A stretch of DNA of 64,000 nucleotides from Algibacter mikhailovii (lineage in GTDB: Bacteria > Bacteroidota > Bacteroidia > Flavobacteriales > Flavobacteriaceae), in NCBI RefSeq assembly GCF_014651495.1, contig NZ_BMWZ01000009.1, positions 1 to 64,000 on the forward strand, written 5' to 3'. The notes below the pieces were generated by a model, which was not told the DNA's origin, did not search any database, and saw only the letters and a program-made list of their open reading frames with translations. Shown one piece after another: positions 18,253 through 27,226 of this stretch. Positions within the stretch are counted from its first letter, which is position 1, and each line of letters starts with the position of its first letter. The position numbers and the translations under genes are program-made.

Positions 18253-18918
18253 ATGAAAACGTATACCAAAACAGCCCTGAATGAAGTCAAAAGAGGCGCT
18301 AACAGAGCGCTTTATGATGTCGATGAAATTAACAGCATATTAGATGCTGGATTTATAGGGTTTGTGGGATATAATTATGAAGATAAAGCTATTAGTATAC
18401 CGATGTCTTATGGCCGAATTAACAATAAAATATATTTACATGGATCCAGAAAAAATAGGATGCTCATTAACTTACTAGAACGTAAAGAAGCTAGTATGAC
18501 CGTCATGCACCTAGATGGTTTAGTTCTGGCTCGTTCAGGATTGCACCACTCAGTAAATTATAGATCGGCGACACTTTTTGGAACACTTCTGGAAGTAGAC
18601 AATCATAAAGAAAAGGAACGCATTTTAAAATGTGTTGTAGATCAAATGATATCTGGCAGATGGGAAGATCTGCGTCCTATTACCGATAAAGAATTAGATA
18701 GAACTCTAGTGGTTGAAATGACCATTCAAAGAGCTTCGGCCAAAATTAGAGATGAAGGTGCTATTGATGAAAAGCGAGACAGGCATTTACCCATCTGGGC
18801 AGGCGTTATACCCATAAAGCAAGTTGCGGAATATCCAGTTAGCGATAGTTTACTTACGGCGGACATAACCATACCCCAGCATGTTGTAGACTATCATGAA
18901 AAACATAAAGGCTCTTAA
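18253..18918 (+). CDS. PNPOx-like flavin-binding protein (NimA-related)
   Basis: This 221-residue protein has the split-barrel FMN-binding fold. GFVGYNYEDKAISIPMSYG is followed by KIYLHGSRKNRM, then HLDGLVLARSGLHHSVNYRS and SATLFG. This matches the pyridoxamine 5'-phosphate oxidase-like/NimA-related family used in reductive detoxification. The substrate cannot be told. It is divergent from a MocR regulator and likely under its control through the repeat at 18221-18239. It is probably cytoplasmic. Confidence 0.82.
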   Translation: MKTYTKTALNEVKRGANRALYDVDEINSILDAGFIGFVGYNYEDKAISIPMSYGRINNKIYLHGSRKNRMLINLLERKEASMTVMHLDGLVLARSGLHHSVNYRSATLFGTLLEVDNHKEKERILKCVVDQMISGRWEDLRPITDKELDRTLVVEMTIQRASAKIRDEGAIDEKRDRHLPIWAGVIPIKQVAEYPVSDSLLTADITIPQHVVDYHEKHKGS

Positions 18919-18948
18919 AACCTTAAATGGCTTAAAAATTAAATTCGC

Positions 18949-18956
18949 TATTTTTG
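18949..18956 (+). promoter_or_regulatory. Candidate -7 element of the DUF2490 gene
   Basis: TATTTTTG matches TAnnTTTG exactly and lies 30 bases before the start codon at 18987. No clear TTG is seen upstream. Confidence 0.4.
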
Positions 18957-18986
18957 ATTGCACCATAAATTAAAACCACAAGTTTA

Positions 18987-19643
18987 ATGAAGCGTATTCA
19001 AATACTAGTTCTTGTTTTACTGCCAATTTTTTGTTTTTCCCAGAATAGTGATTTAGGCAATTGGCTACTATATTTCGGTAATAAACAAATAAATAGCAAG
19101 CTCAATTGGCATAATGAAGTGCAATACCGTAGTTATAACGCTATTTCTGATTTAGAACAACTGCTCATTAGAACTGGAATTGGATATAACTTAACTGAAA
19201 ACAATAACAATATACTTTTGGGTTATGGTTATATACTAAGTGAAAATTACACTGGGAACACAGATGAAAAACAAAGCGTAAACGAACACAGAATATACCA
19301 GCAATTCATTACCAAACAAAACATTGGTATTGTTAGTCTTCAGCATCGATATCGATTTGAACAACGTTTTATAGAAAGTGATTTTAAATTGAGGTTGCGT
19401 TATTTCCTGGGCTTAAACATCCCTTTAAACAAGAAACAATTGACTGACAAAACCTTATATGCATCAATGTACAATGAAATATTTTTAAACACCCAAAAAG
19501 AGGTTTTTGATCGCAATAGATTATACGGTGCTTTGGGCTATAAATTAAGCAGTACTATTCGATTTGAGCTAGGTTATATGAATCAATTTCTGAGCAATGG
19601 TTGTCGTGATCAAATTAATATGGTAACGTTTTTAAATTTCTAG
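18987..19643 (+). CDS. DUF2490 outer-membrane barrel protein
   Basis: This 218-residue protein has a signal peptide (about 1-19, ending CFS before QN). DLGNWLLYFGNKQINSKLNW and the following WHNEVQYRSY are the family signature of DUF2490, predicted small outer-membrane barrels of unknown function. The rest alternates hydrophobic and polar residues, as in barrel strands, and the chain ends in Phe (MVTFLNF). It precedes polyphosphate kinase 2 on the same strand with an 89-base gap, so they may be independent. Confidence 0.82.
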   Translation: MKRIQILVLVLLPIFCFSQNSDLGNWLLYFGNKQINSKLNWHNEVQYRSYNAISDLEQLLIRTGIGYNLTENNNNILLGYGYILSENYTGNTDEKQSVNEHRIYQQFITKQNIGIVSLQHRYRFEQRFIESDFKLRLRYFLGLNIPLNKKQLTDKTLYASMYNEIFLNTQKEVFDRNRLYGALGYKLSSTIRFELGYMNQFLSNGCRDQINMVTFLNF

Positions 19644-19732
19644 CATTCCATTTTTAACACTTTTGAATTATACGTCATTCTAAAGCTTAAATTCAATCAT
19701 TTTTTTTAAATTGTAGCTTACAAAAAGGAAAA

Positions 19733-20512
19733 ATGACGAAAAACAATAAATTCAATTATGATGAAGAGCTCGCTAAACTTCACACAGAATTAGTTCATCT
19801 TCAAGAGTGGATTAAAAGTCAAGGTTTAAAAGTAGTTATTATTTTTGAGGGTAGAGATGCCTCTGGTAAAGGCGGTACTATTAAACGATTTACAGAGCCC
19901 TTAAACCCTCGTGTTTGCAAGGTTGTTGCCTTAGGTGTGCCAACCGAAAAAGAAAAAACACAATGGTATTTTCAACGCTATGCTTATCATTTGCCTGCAG
20001 CAGGAGAAATTGTTTTATTCGATAGAAGTTGGTACAACCGAGCTGGAGTAGAAAAAGTTATGGGATTCTGCACAGATGAAGAATATAAGGAGTTCCTAAG
20101 ATCTTGCCCTGAATTTGAACGCATGTTGGTACGATCTGGTATTATTGTTTTAAAATATTGGTTTTCTGTGAGCGATGAAGAGCAAGAACGTCGTTTTAAA
20201 AACAGAATTTCTAACCCATTAAAGCGTTGGAAATTTAGCCCTATGGATTTAGAGTCACGATCAAGATGGCTGGAGTACTCCAAGGCCAAAGACAATATGT
20301 TTGCCCATACAGATACAAAACAAGTTCCATGGTATGTAGTTAACTCTGACAACAAGAAAAAAGCGAGATTAAACTGCATTAGTCATGTTTTAAGTCAGAT
20401 ACCATATGAAAAGATCAATATTAAACCCATTGAACTTCCGGAGCTTCCCGACTATAAGGCCTATGTTCGTCCACCAATGAATTATCAAACTTTTGTGCCC
20501 GAAAAGTATTAA
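19733..20512 (+). CDS. ppk2: Polyphosphate kinase 2
   Basis: This 259-residue kinase moves phosphate between polyphosphate and nucleotides, with class I members favouring NTP synthesis from NDP. Walker A GRDASGKGGT is at residues 40-49, the Walker B/lid segment FDRSWYNR is at 96-103, and the conserved KYWFSVSDEEQERRF and WKFSPMDLESRSRW motifs follow. The single-domain length fits PPK2 class I. A purine-rich AAAAGGAAAA just ahead of the start may serve as ribosome binding site. It is followed 38 bases later by an SBF-like transporter gene. Confidence 0.93.
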   Translation: MTKNNKFNYDEELAKLHTELVHLQEWIKSQGLKVVIIFEGRDASGKGGTIKRFTEPLNPRVCKVVALGVPTEKEKTQWYFQRYAYHLPAAGEIVLFDRSWYNRAGVEKVMGFCTDEEYKEFLRSCPEFERMLVRSGIIVLKYWFSVSDEEQERRFKNRISNPLKRWKFSPMDLESRSRWLEYSKAKDNMFAHTDTKQVPWYVVNSDNKKKARLNCISHVLSQIPYEKINIKPIELPELPDYKAYVRPPMNYQTFVPEKY

Positions 20513-20550
20513 GCTATTACTAAACTTGCTTTCTTGACAATCCCTGACTA

Positions 20551-21519
20551 ATGAAAATTGATCGTTTTGTAATTGCCATCATTATTGTGATGGCTCTAGC
20601 TTATTTTTTTCCTTTTTGGGGAAGCAAAGAAAGTCCTCTACCTTTAAGTTCTATTGGCCGTATAGGAATCTCACTAATTTTTTTCTTTTACGGACTAAAA
20701 TTAAGCTTGGGCCAAATTAAAGATGGATTAAAAAACTGGAAATTACATGTTTTAGTTCAAGCTTCTACATTCATTCTTTTTCCACTACTCGTAATAATAT
20801 TTAAACCTTTAATTGCTATAGAGGAAGGTCAAAGCTTATGGCTACCCTTCTTGTTTCTGGCAGCCCTGCCTTCTACGGTATCATCATCAGTTGTAATGGT
20901 CTCTATGGCCAAAGGCAACATACCAGCCGCCATTTTTAACGCCAGTATATCCGGACTTATAGGTGTAGTCATTACCCCTTTATGGATGGGTTTATTTTTA
21001 CCTCAATCAACAGGAGATTTTGATTTTAGCACGATTTATTTAAAACTCATTACAGAAATATTAGTACCTGTTGTCCTTGGATTAATGCTTCAACGCTTTT
21101 GGGGAAAATATGCCAGAAAATATCAAAAACAACTCACCACTTTTGACAAGGCTGTTATTCTTTTAATTATTTATAAAAGCTTTGCACAATCTTTTATAAA
21201 CCAGATTTTTAGCGCTGTAAGTATTTTTGATTTATTACTCATTTTAGGAGCACTAATGGTCTTATTTTATATCGTGTATTACCTCATAGGATATATTTCA
21301 AAAGCCTTAGGTTTTACTATTGAAGACCGCATCACCGCTCAGTTTTGTGGCACAAAGAAATCTTTGGTTCACGGTACTGTATTTTCAGCAATTTTATTCC
21401 CACCTTCCTTTCCCATGGGGTTGATTTTATTACCGCTCATGATATTTCATGCCATGCAAATATTTATTATTAGCATTATGGCTTTAAAACTTTCACAGCG
21501 AAAACAACTTAAGATATAA
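20551..21519 (+). CDS. Bile acid:sodium symporter-like (SBF-like, YfeH type) membrane transporter
   Basis: This 322-residue integral membrane protein has about nine to ten hydrophobic segments and a short soluble N-terminus. ISLIFFFYGLKLSLGQI at residues 40-57 and FLAALPSTVSSSVVMVSMAK at about 103-123 are typical of the SBF-like family. CGTKKSLVHGT near residue 265 is the second conserved crossover region. Transport of an organic anion with sodium is the family expectation; the substrate is unknown. It shares strand and spacing with ppk2, so a common transcript is possible. Confidence 0.85.
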   Translation: MKIDRFVIAIIIVMALAYFFPFWGSKESPLPLSSIGRIGISLIFFFYGLKLSLGQIKDGLKNWKLHVLVQASTFILFPLLVIIFKPLIAIEEGQSLWLPFLFLAALPSTVSSSVVMVSMAKGNIPAAIFNASISGLIGVVITPLWMGLFLPQSTGDFDFSTIYLKLITEILVPVVLGLMLQRFWGKYARKYQKQLTTFDKAVILLIIYKSFAQSFINQIFSAVSIFDLLLILGALMVLFYIVYYLIGYISKALGFTIEDRITAQFCGTKKSLVHGTVFSAILFPPSFPMGLILLPLMIFHAMQIFIISIMALKLSQRKQLKI

Positions 21520-21661
21520 CCTTTATTACCCATAAGTTATCCGTGCTTTTAAATTTATTCCTAGCTTACCTATTCAAGAAGTCTTTTCAAAGCATCCGCA
21601 TTCAAGTATTTTCAATTATCTTAGTCTTATAATTTAATGACCATAATAAAAACTGCTAAAA

Positions 21662-22174
21662 ATGAAAATTAATCTTTTACTAAGCATCCTAGTCGTTATT
21701 TCATATATCAGTTGTGATAAGAAAACTGAAATTTCTTCTATAAGTCCTGAAAATTGGTCAAAAAGAATGGCTACATTAAATGACAAGGATAGTTTAGAAT
21801 ATGGAAAATCTTACCTTTCTATATATTCTCAAATTTATAGCATTTCGCAACTAAAAAAACATAACTTAACGGCTATGATTGGCTTAAGAAACACAAGCGA
21901 TACGGATACTATTTATGTTTTAAGGGCCGAATATTTTGATACACATGGCCATTCTGTTAGAAATTATTTTGAGCACCCCATTTACTTAGCACCCATGGAA
22001 ACTGCCGAAATAGTTATAGAAGAAAATGATATTTCTGGAGGAACAGGTTCTAATTTTTTGTTTGAATGGAAAATTCCAGATAACTGCCCTGAACCCTTAT
22101 TTGAAGGCATCATGAGCTCAACTATGGGGCAACAAGGTCTTTCGTTTACAACTCAAGGCATTCGCATAAAGTAG
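21662..22174 (+). CDS. DUF3124 lipoprotein
   Basis: This is a 170-residue lipoprotein (lipobox YISC, Cys18). KSYLSIYSQIYSISQLKKHN and LTAMIGLRNTSDTDTIYVLR match DUF3124, a family of small periplasmic or surface proteins of unknown function. VEHP-like and AEIVIEENDISGGTGSNFLF segments in the second half support the call. It is preceded by a 142-base gap without a clear promoter and stands alone. No mechanism can be proposed. Confidence 0.72.
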   Translation: MKINLLLSILVVISYISCDKKTEISSISPENWSKRMATLNDKDSLEYGKSYLSIYSQIYSISQLKKHNLTAMIGLRNTSDTDTIYVLRAEYFDTHGHSVRNYFEHPIYLAPMETAEIVIEENDISGGTGSNFLFEWKIPDNCPEPLFEGIMSSTMGQQGLSFTTQGIRIK

Positions 22175-22336
22175 ATAATCTATTATTAGAGTTTTTTTCT
22201 GCATAAAGAATGGATTTAATAACAAGAGAACTCCAAATATGAGCACTGCACATTGTCTGTTGCAGTCATTTTAAAATACGAGGCTTTTCCTTCCCTTACG
22301 ACATACTACCATTATTATGAAAATCATTAGGTATTC

Positions 22337-23227
22337 TTAGTGTCCTGTCTGTCTACTTATTACGCCGCCGCTGACTTCTTTAATGTTTTGTACATACATG
22401 AACGCTTTCGGATCGGCCGCTGCTATAGTTTGTTTCACCTTATGCACTTCCAATCGTGTAACAACAGTAACCACAATATCGCAATCATGGGTCACATTAA
22501 AGCTCCCAGGTAAATTACCGCGTTTACCTTTATATACTGAGATAGGCTTATTATAGGTATTAACAATAATATCTTTTATTAAAGCATCATTGGGTGAAAT
22601 AACCGTTAAAGATATCAACTTTTCAAAACCGTCTACCACATAATCTGATACTTTTAGAGCTGTAAAGAAAGTCAAGATAGAATACATAGCCTTTTCCAAG
22701 CCTAAGAAAACGGCTATAATTAAAAATATAGAGGTGTTAATTGCCATAATGATTTCAGCAATTGACAAACCAAATTTCTTATTTGTGTAAGAAGCCAAAA
22801 CCTCTAAGCCGTCAATAACGCCTCCACCTCTTATAACAAACCCTATACCCAAGCCTACAAAAACACCACCAAAGACTGCTACCAAAAAAGAATCCTTACT
22901 TATAATTGGTACTGGTAATATGATTAGGGCAACTCCCAAAAGTATGGCAGCCAATAAGGAGTGGATAGCAAAATTTTTATCAATCTTTTTATAGCTTATT
23001 ATTATAAAGGGTAAATTAAGTAATAACAACGGTATCCATACATCTATATGGTAAAACTCATGTATTAAAATAGAAATCCCAAGAAGTCCACCATCAAAAA
23101 AATGATTTGGAATCATAAATCCTTTAATGGCAACAGTAGCACATAATACGCCAAGAACGGTGAACATTAATGGTTTGAAGGCGAATATATTTTTAAGACT
23201 TATAGATTTTGAAGCGTGTTGACTCAT
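22337..23227 (-). CDS. YitT-family membrane protein with a C-terminal DUF2179 domain
   Basis: This 296-residue protein has five or six membrane segments in the first 200 residues. KGFMIPNHFFDGGLLGISIL (about 31-50) and IRGGGVIDGLEVLASYTNKK are the YitT hallmarks. A soluble DUF2179 domain follows (about 210-285, with a TVVTRLEVHKVKQTIAAADP segment), which is thought to bind a small ligand. The role is unknown, though some homologues are linked to metal or sugar transport. It is on the minus strand with no close partner. Confidence 0.88.
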   Translation of the reverse strand: MSQHASKSISLKNIFAFKPLMFTVLGVLCATVAIKGFMIPNHFFDGGLLGISILIHEFYHIDVWIPLLLLNLPFIIISYKKIDKNFAIHSLLAAILLGVALIILPVPIISKDSFLVAVFGGVFVGLGIGFVIRGGGVIDGLEVLASYTNKKFGLSIAEIIMAINTSIFLIIAVFLGLEKAMYSILTFFTALKVSDYVVDGFEKLISLTVISPNDALIKDIIVNTYNKPISVYKGKRGNLPGSFNVTHDCDIVVTVVTRLEVHKVKQTIAAADPKAFMYVQNIKEVSGGVISRQTGH

Positions 23228-23550
23228 AATTCTAAATAATTATATTAAACATATAAGTAAATAGGAGAAGTCAAGGATTTTTTTGGAGCTACACTAAAAT
23301 AAACAAAATAAATAAGCTAATGCTAGTTAAAAATACTAACCTTCAAATTATATTTAAACAAAGACAATACCAAGGTAACCAACCCAAACATTAGATTTCA
23401 AAGAAAATAAAGAAATATTACATACAACTGAGCAGCCAAGAACGCTAGACCTCCTTTAAATATATAAAACTATAGGCGTCCAGCAGAAGTAAAAAAAGTC
23501 GCAAGAATTTTTTAATAACAGGAAAGATTCAACTAGCGACCAAAATAATA
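23228..23550. other. AT-rich gap without a gene
   Basis: This 323-base stretch lies between two minus-strand genes. It shows no reading frame with family signal, no tRNA and no clear hairpin terminator. I found no exact TAnnTTTG word on the minus strand ahead of the YitT gene, so its promoter is not located. Confidence 0.3.
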
Positions 23551-24249
23551 TTATAAAAACTCCGCTTCAAAAAGATTCGCAAAATGCTTTAATAATTTAG
23601 TTTTAACCTCGGCTTCGTCAATGGTTTGCTTGCCGAGTTCTACATTTAAAGAAGTTACGGCTTTACCCCTTATGCCACAGGGTATCATTAAATCAAAATA
23701 TCCCAAATCAGCATTGACATTTAATGCAAAACCATGCATAGTCACCCATCGACTTGCACGTACCCCCATAGCACAAATTTTTCGTGCAAATGGCGTACCT
23801 ACATCCAGCCATACTCCAGTTTCGCCAGGACTACGTTCCGCCTGCAACCCGTATTCAGCAAGTGTTAGGATTATCATTTCCTCTAAAAAACGAAGGTACT
23901 TATGAATATCTGTAAAAAAATTATCCAAATCCAAAATGGGGTAACCCACAATTTGCCCAGGACCATGGTAAGTGATATCACCGCCTCTGTTTACTTTATA
24001 AAAACTCGCATTTTTTTCTTTTAACTGAACTTCGTCAACCAACAAATTTGACATATCACCACTTTTACCCAAAGTGTAAACATGAGGGTGTTCAACAAAC
24101 AAAAAATAGTTATTAGTTGGCTTAGCCGTATCTTCGCGTCTGTTCTTTATTTTAGCGTCTACAATGCCTTTAAACAATACTTCTTGGTAATCCCAAGTAT
24201 CTTTATAGTCCTTGCTTCCTAAATCTTCTAATTTTATGGTTTTATTCAA
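23551..24249 (-). CDS. lipB: Octanoyl-[acyl-carrier-protein]:protein transferase (LipB)
   Basis: This 232-residue enzyme transfers octanoate from acyl carrier protein to lipoyl domains, the first step of lipoate assembly. RGGDITYHGPGQ (88-99) is the family signature. Lys157 in ARKICAMG and Cys191 in PCGIRGKAVTSL are the catalytic pair, and MHGFALNVN (171-179) is the conserved His motif. It lies 2 bases downstream of a lipoprotein gene, so the two share a transcript. The upstream region holds the hairpin at 25033-25060. Confidence 0.95.
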   Translation of the reverse strand: MNKTIKLEDLGSKDYKDTWDYQEVLFKGIVDAKIKNRREDTAKPTNNYFLFVEHPHVYTLGKSGDMSNLLVDEVQLKEKNASFYKVNRGGDITYHGPGQIVGYPILDLDNFFTDIHKYLRFLEEMIILTLAEYGLQAERSPGETGVWLDVGTPFARKICAMGVRASRWVTMHGFALNVNADLGYFDLMIPCGIRGKAVTSLNVELGKQTIDEAEVKTKLLKHFANLFEAEFL

Positions 24250-24251
24250 AG

Positions 24252-25010
24252 CTAATCTTCTAAGATAATTTCTAAATTCATAATTTCAGGATCTGCTATA
24301 TATTCCATTAATCCAAATTCTAAAATTACCGTTTTACCATCAGCGCTAAACAAAGCTTTATCATTTGAAACCGATTTTACTTTTCTCGGAAAATGATAAT
24401 TTAACTTATATTTTGAATTTGCAAACATCATGGCCCCTTGCCCAAGACTGTCAATAATTTGCTTCTGAATTTCTTTATCCAATACCTTAACTGTACGTTT
24501 AAACACACCCTTTTCGAATGAATAGTAAAGTTCTGAGTTGCCTCCATCAATCATTGAAGAAAATGGATTTGGCTGATCGTTAGCCTGTCCAACATCTTTT
24601 CCTTGTAGGTTACTCACTGTGTTTAAAGCGGTGAACATATCTTGCAATTCTGAGGCACTCTTAAAATCAGAAAACATATCGAAATTCAATTTCTTGTCCT
24701 TAGCACTCATCACCATATGTACAGAAAAAGGTTCTAAAGCTTTAAGTTTAGCTTGTTCCTCCTTGGGCAGTTGCGAAATACTATCTCTTTTTTCATCAAA
24801 AACCGCTTTAAAGGTAAACGTTGAATCAACGTCTTTTTCTCCGTCACCTTCAAGAAATTGGTCGCCTGTCATTTGCATAAGCTCAGATGCATCAAAACTA
24901 AAGGCCATCTTTCCCGATCCGTCTTCATTTAAATATATAGTTTCAGAAAATTGACAACTTGTCAAAAATAAAGCGAGGCAACATATAACAAGAACAGTGA
25001 GTTTCTTCAT
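24252..25010 (-). CDS. Secreted lipoprotein of unknown function upstream of lipB
   Basis: This is a 252-residue lipoprotein (lipobox FLTSC, Cys19). It begins ETIYLNEDGSGKMAFSFDAS and has a second half with FKRTVKVLDKEIQK and KYKLNYHFPRKVKSVSNDKA. I do not recognise a named domain with certainty. The pattern, an envelope lipoprotein with a beta-rich fold ending in an ELGLMEY-like core, is common in flavobacteria. It overlaps the same transcript as lipB with a 2-base gap. Any link to lipoate is by position only. Confidence 0.6.
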   Translation of the reverse strand: MKKLTVLVICCLALFLTSCQFSETIYLNEDGSGKMAFSFDASELMQMTGDQFLEGDGEKDVDSTFTFKAVFDEKRDSISQLPKEEQAKLKALEPFSVHMVMSAKDKKLNFDMFSDFKSASELQDMFTALNTVSNLQGKDVGQANDQPNPFSSMIDGGNSELYYSFEKGVFKRTVKVLDKEIQKQIIDSLGQGAMMFANSKYKLNYHFPRKVKSVSNDKALFSADGKTVILEFGLMEYIADPEIMNLEIILED

Positions 25011-25032
25011 TTGCGAAAATTAAAAATTACTA

Positions 25033-25060
25033 TTGTACCAGCGGTATTATACTGGTACAA
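25033..25060. promoter_or_regulatory. Nine-base inverted repeat at the start of the lipoprotein-lipB unit
   Basis: TTGTACCAG (25033-25041) and CTGGTACAA (25052-25060) are perfect inverted arms around a 10-base loop. The minus-strand -7 word TATCTTTG (25058-25065) overlaps the right arm. The predicted start site therefore falls inside the repeat. It may be an operator, or alternatively a weak terminator for the YqaE gene just upstream. Confidence 0.5.
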
Positions 25061-25065
25061 AGATA
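25058..25065 (-). promoter_or_regulatory. Candidate -7 element of the lipoprotein-lipB unit
   Basis: TATCTTTG on the minus strand is an exact TAnnTTTG word, about 48 bases before the lipoprotein start codon. Its edge overlaps the inverted repeat at 25033-25060. Confidence 0.45.
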
Positions 25066-25067
25066 AA

Positions 25068-25226
25068 TTAATTATTAGGATTATTAAGTATAACCAAAGC
25101 TGCAATTACACCAGGCACCCAGCCACAAAGCCATAGCAAAAACACAATAATAATAGAGCCACAACCCTTATCTATAACAGCCAAAGGCGGGCAAATAATT
25201 GACAATAAAACTCTCCAAAAACTCAT
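25068..25226 (-). CDS. YqaE/Pmp3-family small membrane protein
   Basis: This protein of 52 residues is best read from the Met that gives MSFWRVLLSIICPPLAVIDK. A longer reading from 25316 would add 30 residues with no family match, so I choose the start at 25226. Two membrane segments flank the conserved ICPPLAVIDKGCG and LLWLCGWVPGVIAALVIL stretches. Pmp3/YqaE proteins are stress-linked membrane proteins that affect membrane potential; the role here is not known. It lies upstream of the lipoprotein-lipB unit. Confidence 0.85.
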   Translation of the reverse strand: MSFWRVLLSIICPPLAVIDKGCGSIIIVFLLWLCGWVPGVIAALVILNNPNN

Positions 25227-25403
25227 GTAATGATTTAATTTAAAACTGAAAACAAACTCAGTATATATTGATTGATTATCTATTTGACGTTGACATGTAT
25301 AGAATGTTACAGTCACTTTAACTGAAAACTTTGGCTAAGATAATTAGCCTCTAATTGTCTAATTGTTTTGAAAAACAGCATTTCATTAAATTCAGTTTAA
25401 AAG

Positions 25404-25437
25404 TTGCGTGCTAAGTTTTACAAAAAACGTAATTTTG
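25404..25437 (+). promoter_or_regulatory. Promoter of lysS
   Basis: TTG (25404-25406), a 23-base spacer and TAATTTTG (25430-25437) match the Bacteroidota consensus with a slightly long spacer. The start codon follows 19 bases later at 25457. Confidence 0.55.
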
Positions 25438-25456
25438 CTTTTCAAAATTTATTAGC

Positions 25457-27145
25457 ATGCAGCTTTCAGAACAAGAAATAGTACGTAGAGAAAAGTTAGT
25501 AAGACTACGTGAGTTTGGTATTAACCCTTACCCAGCAGATTTATATCCCGTAAACCATACTTCTAAAGAAGTGAAAGACCACTTTGAAGAAGGTAAACAA
25601 GTTACCATTGCAGGGCGGTTAATGATGATTAAAGTTCAGGGCAAAGCTAGTTTTGCACAGTTACAAGATGCTGAGGGAAAAATACAAGTGTATTTTAACA
25701 GGGATGAAATTTGCCTAGGAGAAGATAAAACTAAATACAATGACATCTTTAAAAAACTTCTTGATTTTGGAGATTTTATTGGTATTGAGGGCGAACTGTT
25801 TACTACAAAGGTAGGCGAGAAAACCGTTAAGGTTAAAGACTTCACATTGCTAAGTAAAGCTTTAAAGCCTTTGCCCCTGCCAAAGGAAAAAGATGGTATT
25901 GTATATGATGCGTTTACCGATCCCGAACAACGATACAGACAACGTTATGCCGATTTAGTTGTAAATCCACAAGTGAAAGAAGTTTTTGTTAAGCGCACGA
26001 AATTATTTAATGCCATGCGTTCATTTTTTAATGACTCTGGCTATTTTGAAGTAGAAACTCCCGTTTTACAACCTATCCCAGGAGGTGCTGCTGCCCGCCC
26101 TTTTATAACACATCACAACGCTTTAGATGTTCCGTTATATATGCGAATTGCTAATGAATTATATTTAAAACGATTGATTGTTGGTGGTTTTGATGGTGTT
26201 TATGAGTTTTCTAAGAACTTTAGAAACGAGGGGATGGACAGAACACATAACCCAGAATTTACGGCTATGGAAATTTATGTGGCCTACAAGGATTACAACT
26301 GGATGATGGATTTCTGTGAGCGCTTACTGGAACATTGTGCCATTGCGGTAAATGGCAGTACAAAAGCCACATTTGGTGAACACGAAATAGACTTTAAGGC
26401 GCCATATGCCAGAGTAACTATGGCTGATTCTATAAAACACTTTACAGGTTTTGATATTACTGGTAAAACCGAAGACGAAATTAGAACAGCGGCAAAAGGT
26501 TTAGGTATTGAAGTTGACGATACCATGGGTAAAGGGAAATTAATTGATGAGATTTTTGGTGAAAAATGCGAAGGCAATTACATTCAGCCAACATATATTA
26601 CAGATTACCCGAAAGAAATGAGCCCCCTTTGTAAAGAGCATCGGGACAATCCTGAATTAACAGAGCGCTTTGAGCTTATGGTATGCGGAAAAGAAATAGC
26701 CAATGCCTACTCTGAGCTTAATGACCCGATAGATCAACGTGAGCGCTTTGAACACCAATTAAAATTAGCTGCTAAAGGTGATGATGAAGCTACAGAGTTT
26801 ATTGATCATGATTTTTTACGTGCATTAGAGTATGGTATGCCTCCTACATCTGGAATGGGTATTGGTATGGATAGGTTAATAATGTTCTTAACTAATAACC
26901 AATCCATTCAGGAAGTATTATTCTTTCCACAAATGCGTCCGGAGAAAAAAGCTATTGCTGTTAGTGAAGAGGCCAAAGCCGTTTTTGAATTATTGAAGAA
27001 AGCTGAGAAATTAACCTTGAATGATCTAAAAATTCAATCGGGACTATCTAATAAAAAATGGGATAAGACCATAAAGGAATTAACCAAAAATAATCTTGCT
27101 AAAGTAGAAAAAACTGAAGATGGATTGTTTGTTGGGATGGTTTAA
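25457..27145 (+). CDS. lysS: Lysine--tRNA ligase (class II)
   Basis: This 562-residue enzyme charges tRNA-Lys. An N-terminal OB-fold (about 50-150) is followed by the class II core. Motif 2 is visible as FRNEGMDRTHNPEFTAMEIY and motif 3 as GMPPTSGMGIGMDRLIMF. About 55 residues after the core (KKAEKLTLNDLKIQSGLSNK and onward) form a helical tail that is absent from the E. coli enzyme but that I recall from Bacteroidota homologues. It has its own promoter and terminator. Confidence 0.97.
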   Translation: MQLSEQEIVRREKLVRLREFGINPYPADLYPVNHTSKEVKDHFEEGKQVTIAGRLMMIKVQGKASFAQLQDAEGKIQVYFNRDEICLGEDKTKYNDIFKKLLDFGDFIGIEGELFTTKVGEKTVKVKDFTLLSKALKPLPLPKEKDGIVYDAFTDPEQRYRQRYADLVVNPQVKEVFVKRTKLFNAMRSFFNDSGYFEVETPVLQPIPGGAAARPFITHHNALDVPLYMRIANELYLKRLIVGGFDGVYEFSKNFRNEGMDRTHNPEFTAMEIYVAYKDYNWMMDFCERLLEHCAIAVNGSTKATFGEHEIDFKAPYARVTMADSIKHFTGFDITGKTEDEIRTAAKGLGIEVDDTMGKGKLIDEIFGEKCEGNYIQPTYITDYPKEMSPLCKEHRDNPELTERFELMVCGKEIANAYSELNDPIDQRERFEHQLKLAAKGDDEATEFIDHDFLRALEYGMPPTSGMGIGMDRLIMFLTNNQSIQEVLFFPQMRPEKKAIAVSEEAKAVFELLKKAEKLTLNDLKIQSGLSNKKWDKTIKELTKNNLAKVEKTEDGLFVGMV

Positions 27146-27168
27146 CCCCGCAACATAGTGTTATATTA

Positions 27169-27200
27169 AAAAAGCCAGTAATGTTTATTACTGGCTTTTT
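27169..27200 (+). terminator. Rho-independent terminator of lysS
   Basis: Arms AAAAAGCCAGTAAT (27169-27182) and ATTACTGGCTTTTT (27187-27200) form a perfect 14-base stem with a 4-base loop. The T-run is part of the right arm. Confidence 0.9.
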
Positions 27201-27226
27201 AACTAACTAAACTAACTAACTAAACT
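27201..27226 (+). repeat. AACTAACT-type short tandem repeat after the lysS terminator
   Basis: AACTAACTAAACTAACTAAC directly follows the terminator. Its first 17 bases reappear as an exact reverse complement at 32087-32103. Confidence 0.6.
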
